From Actinomyces oris (GTDB taxonomy: Bacteria > Actinomycetota > Actinomycetes > Actinomycetales > Actinomycetaceae), in the NCBI RefSeq assembly GCF_006546825.1, contig NZ_VICC01000011.1, positions 1 through 64,000 of the forward strand: a stretch of DNA of 64,000 nt, written 5' to 3'. A program made the translations under genes and the position numbers. Shown piece by piece: positions 63,007 to 64,000 of the stretch. Below the pieces are notes generated by a model. That model saw only the letters and a list, made by a program, of their open reading frames with translations. It ran no database searches and was not told where the DNA came from. Within the stretch, counting starts at the first letter, position 1. The number at the start of each line of letters is the position of its first letter.

Positions 63007-64000
63007 ATGTCAACGACCCCGACTCCCGTCGAGGACGATCTCGATACTGGTCGGATGATCGCCAGTCGGTGGCGACCCGCCACCCTCCGCACGACGCCGT
63101 CGAAGGAGGACCGGGGGCTGTTCGGCCACCCCCGGGGCCTGCCCTGGATGCTCAACGTGGAGATGTGGGAACGCTTCTCCTACTACGGCATGCGTGCCAT
63201 CCTGCTGTACTTCATCACCGACACCGTGGCCCGCGGCGGCCTGGGACTGAGCGCCAACTCCGGGCAGGTCATCCTGGCCTCCTACAGTGCGGCCGTCTAC
63301 CTTCTGGCCATCCCCGGAGGCATCTTCGCCGACCGCATCATCGGACCGTGGCTGTCCACCCTCTACGGCGGCCTGGTCATCATGGCGGGCCACATCTGTC
63401 TGTCCATCCCCACGCCCGCGCTCTCGTGGACGGGGATCGTGCTGGTGGCCGTGGGCACCGGTTTCATCAAGCCGAACCTGTCCACAATCGTCGGGGGTCT
63501 CTACGATGACGACGACCCGCGACGCGACGCCGGATTCCAGCTGTTCTACATGTCGGTCAACCTCGGATCACTGGCGTCTCCGCTGGTGACCGGCTGGCTG
63601 CGCGAGCACTACGGCTACCACGCCGGCTTCTTCTCGGCCGCCGTCGGCATGGGGGTGGCCCTGATCGCCTTCATCTACGGCCGCCACAAGCTCTCCGCCT
63701 TCGCCTTCACCGTCCCGAGCCCCATCCGTCCCCAGGAGCGCCGGAGATTCGTACTCGCCTCGTTCCTGACCGTGGTGGCCGCGGCCGCACTCGTCGCGGC
63801 CCTCAGCGCCCTGACCGGGAGCCTGCTCGACGCCATCTCCGCGACCATGCTCATCATCCCGGCCGGTGCCGCCCTGGGCTACTTCGTCCTCATGTTCCGC
63901 TCCCCCAAGGTCACGGCCCGCGAGCGCACGCACCTGCGCGCCTACATCCCCCTGTGGATCGGCGCGGTCCTGTTCTTCATGATCTCCGAGCAGGCGGCCG
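63007..64000 (+). CDS. POT-family oligopeptide transporter 2 (partial, runs off the window)
   Basis: The first 331 residues are present with no stop before base 64000. It is a close paralogue of the transporter at 61059: GLFGHPRGLPWMLNVEMWER, SYYGMRAILLYFITDTVARG and GTGFIKPNLSTIVGGLYDDD are nearly identical, while the N-terminus is shorter (MSTTPTPVEDDLDTGRMIAS). ATG at 63007 follows AGGAAGGGAGAG. The tandem pair probably arose by duplication, and the two may differ in peptide preference. Confidence 0.92.
   Translation, partial: MSTTPTPVEDDLDTGRMIASRWRPATLRTTPSKEDRGLFGHPRGLPWMLNVEMWERFSYYGMRAILLYFITDTVARGGLGLSANSGQVILASYSAAVYLLAIPGGIFADRIIGPWLSTLYGGLVIMAGHICLSIPTPALSWTGIVLVAVGTGFIKPNLSTIVGGLYDDDDPRRDAGFQLFYMSVNLGSLASPLVTGWLREHYGYHAGFFSAAVGMGVALIAFIYGRHKLSAFAFTVPSPIRPQERRRFVLASFLTVVAAAALVAALSALTGSLLDAISATMLIIPAGAALGYFVLMFRSPKVTARERTHLRAYIPLWIGAVLFFMISEQAA

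Overview
The window is about 64 kb of high-GC, gene-dense chromosome. It has actinobacterial hallmarks: a bldC-like gene next to the tiny ribosomal protein bS22, a radA-disA pair, GTG and TTG starts, and an LldD2-type lactate dehydrogenase. Gene content and codon use suggest the genus Actinomyces (oral A. oris/naeslundii type). That placement is inference from content, not a database match.

Layout. (1) 1-6.4 kb: the tail of one lipoprotein and a complete OmpA-domain paralogue, then on the minus strand tRNA-Trp, secE, nusG, rplK and rplA, then an aspartate-type aminotransferase. (2) 6.4-13.7 kb: an LRV-domain membrane protein between two 67-bp nested palindromes, an APH-like kinase, a Vsr/DUF559-like nuclease gene between two 133-bp palindromic elements, an adenosine-deaminase-family gene, a decayed copy of the murB 3' end, murB, bS22 and a bldC-like gene. 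(3) 13.9-21 kb: trkH and trkA separated by a TetR-MFS exporter pair, then dhaK-dhaL-dhaM. (4) 21-31.7 kb: a 733-aa membrane-anchored low-complexity protein, an NfeD-like protein with a flotillin, a Tat-type lipoprotein, an MFS transporter, transketolase and a small membrane protein. (5) 31.7-41.2 kb: radA, disA, a DUF4232-like protein, mutY, three tandem paralogous membrane proteins, an SRPBCC protein and a GNAT acetyltransferase. (6) 41.3-47.3 kb: a SorC-type regulator divergent from glpD-glpF-glpK. (7) 47.4-64 kb: a P-type ATPase with an atypical metal-site motif, a lactate permease, a repeat-rich accessory patch (small cationic peptide ORF, permease relic, RCC1-like gene between direct repeats), lutABC, a mannitol-dehydrogenase-family gene, L-lactate dehydrogenase and two tandem POT peptide transporters, the second cut by the window end.

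Functional theme. Glycerol (GlpF, GlpK, GlpD, DhaKLM) and lactate (LctP-type permease, LutABC, LldD) catabolism dominate. Both routes feed dihydroxyacetone phosphate or pyruvate into central metabolism, which would fit a plaque organism living on host and neighbour fermentation products.

What is unusual lies between the genes. At least four families of short palindromic or periodic repeats occur here: 67-bp nested hairpins (three copies), a 133-bp element with inverted ends (two copies), a 72-bp CCTACGA element (two copies) and a 19-20-nt periodic GGGGAC-type repeat (three arrays). Several bracket single accessory genes. Together with a small amphipathic peptide ORF carrying a consensus Shine-Dalgarno, they are the best candidates for undescribed biology.
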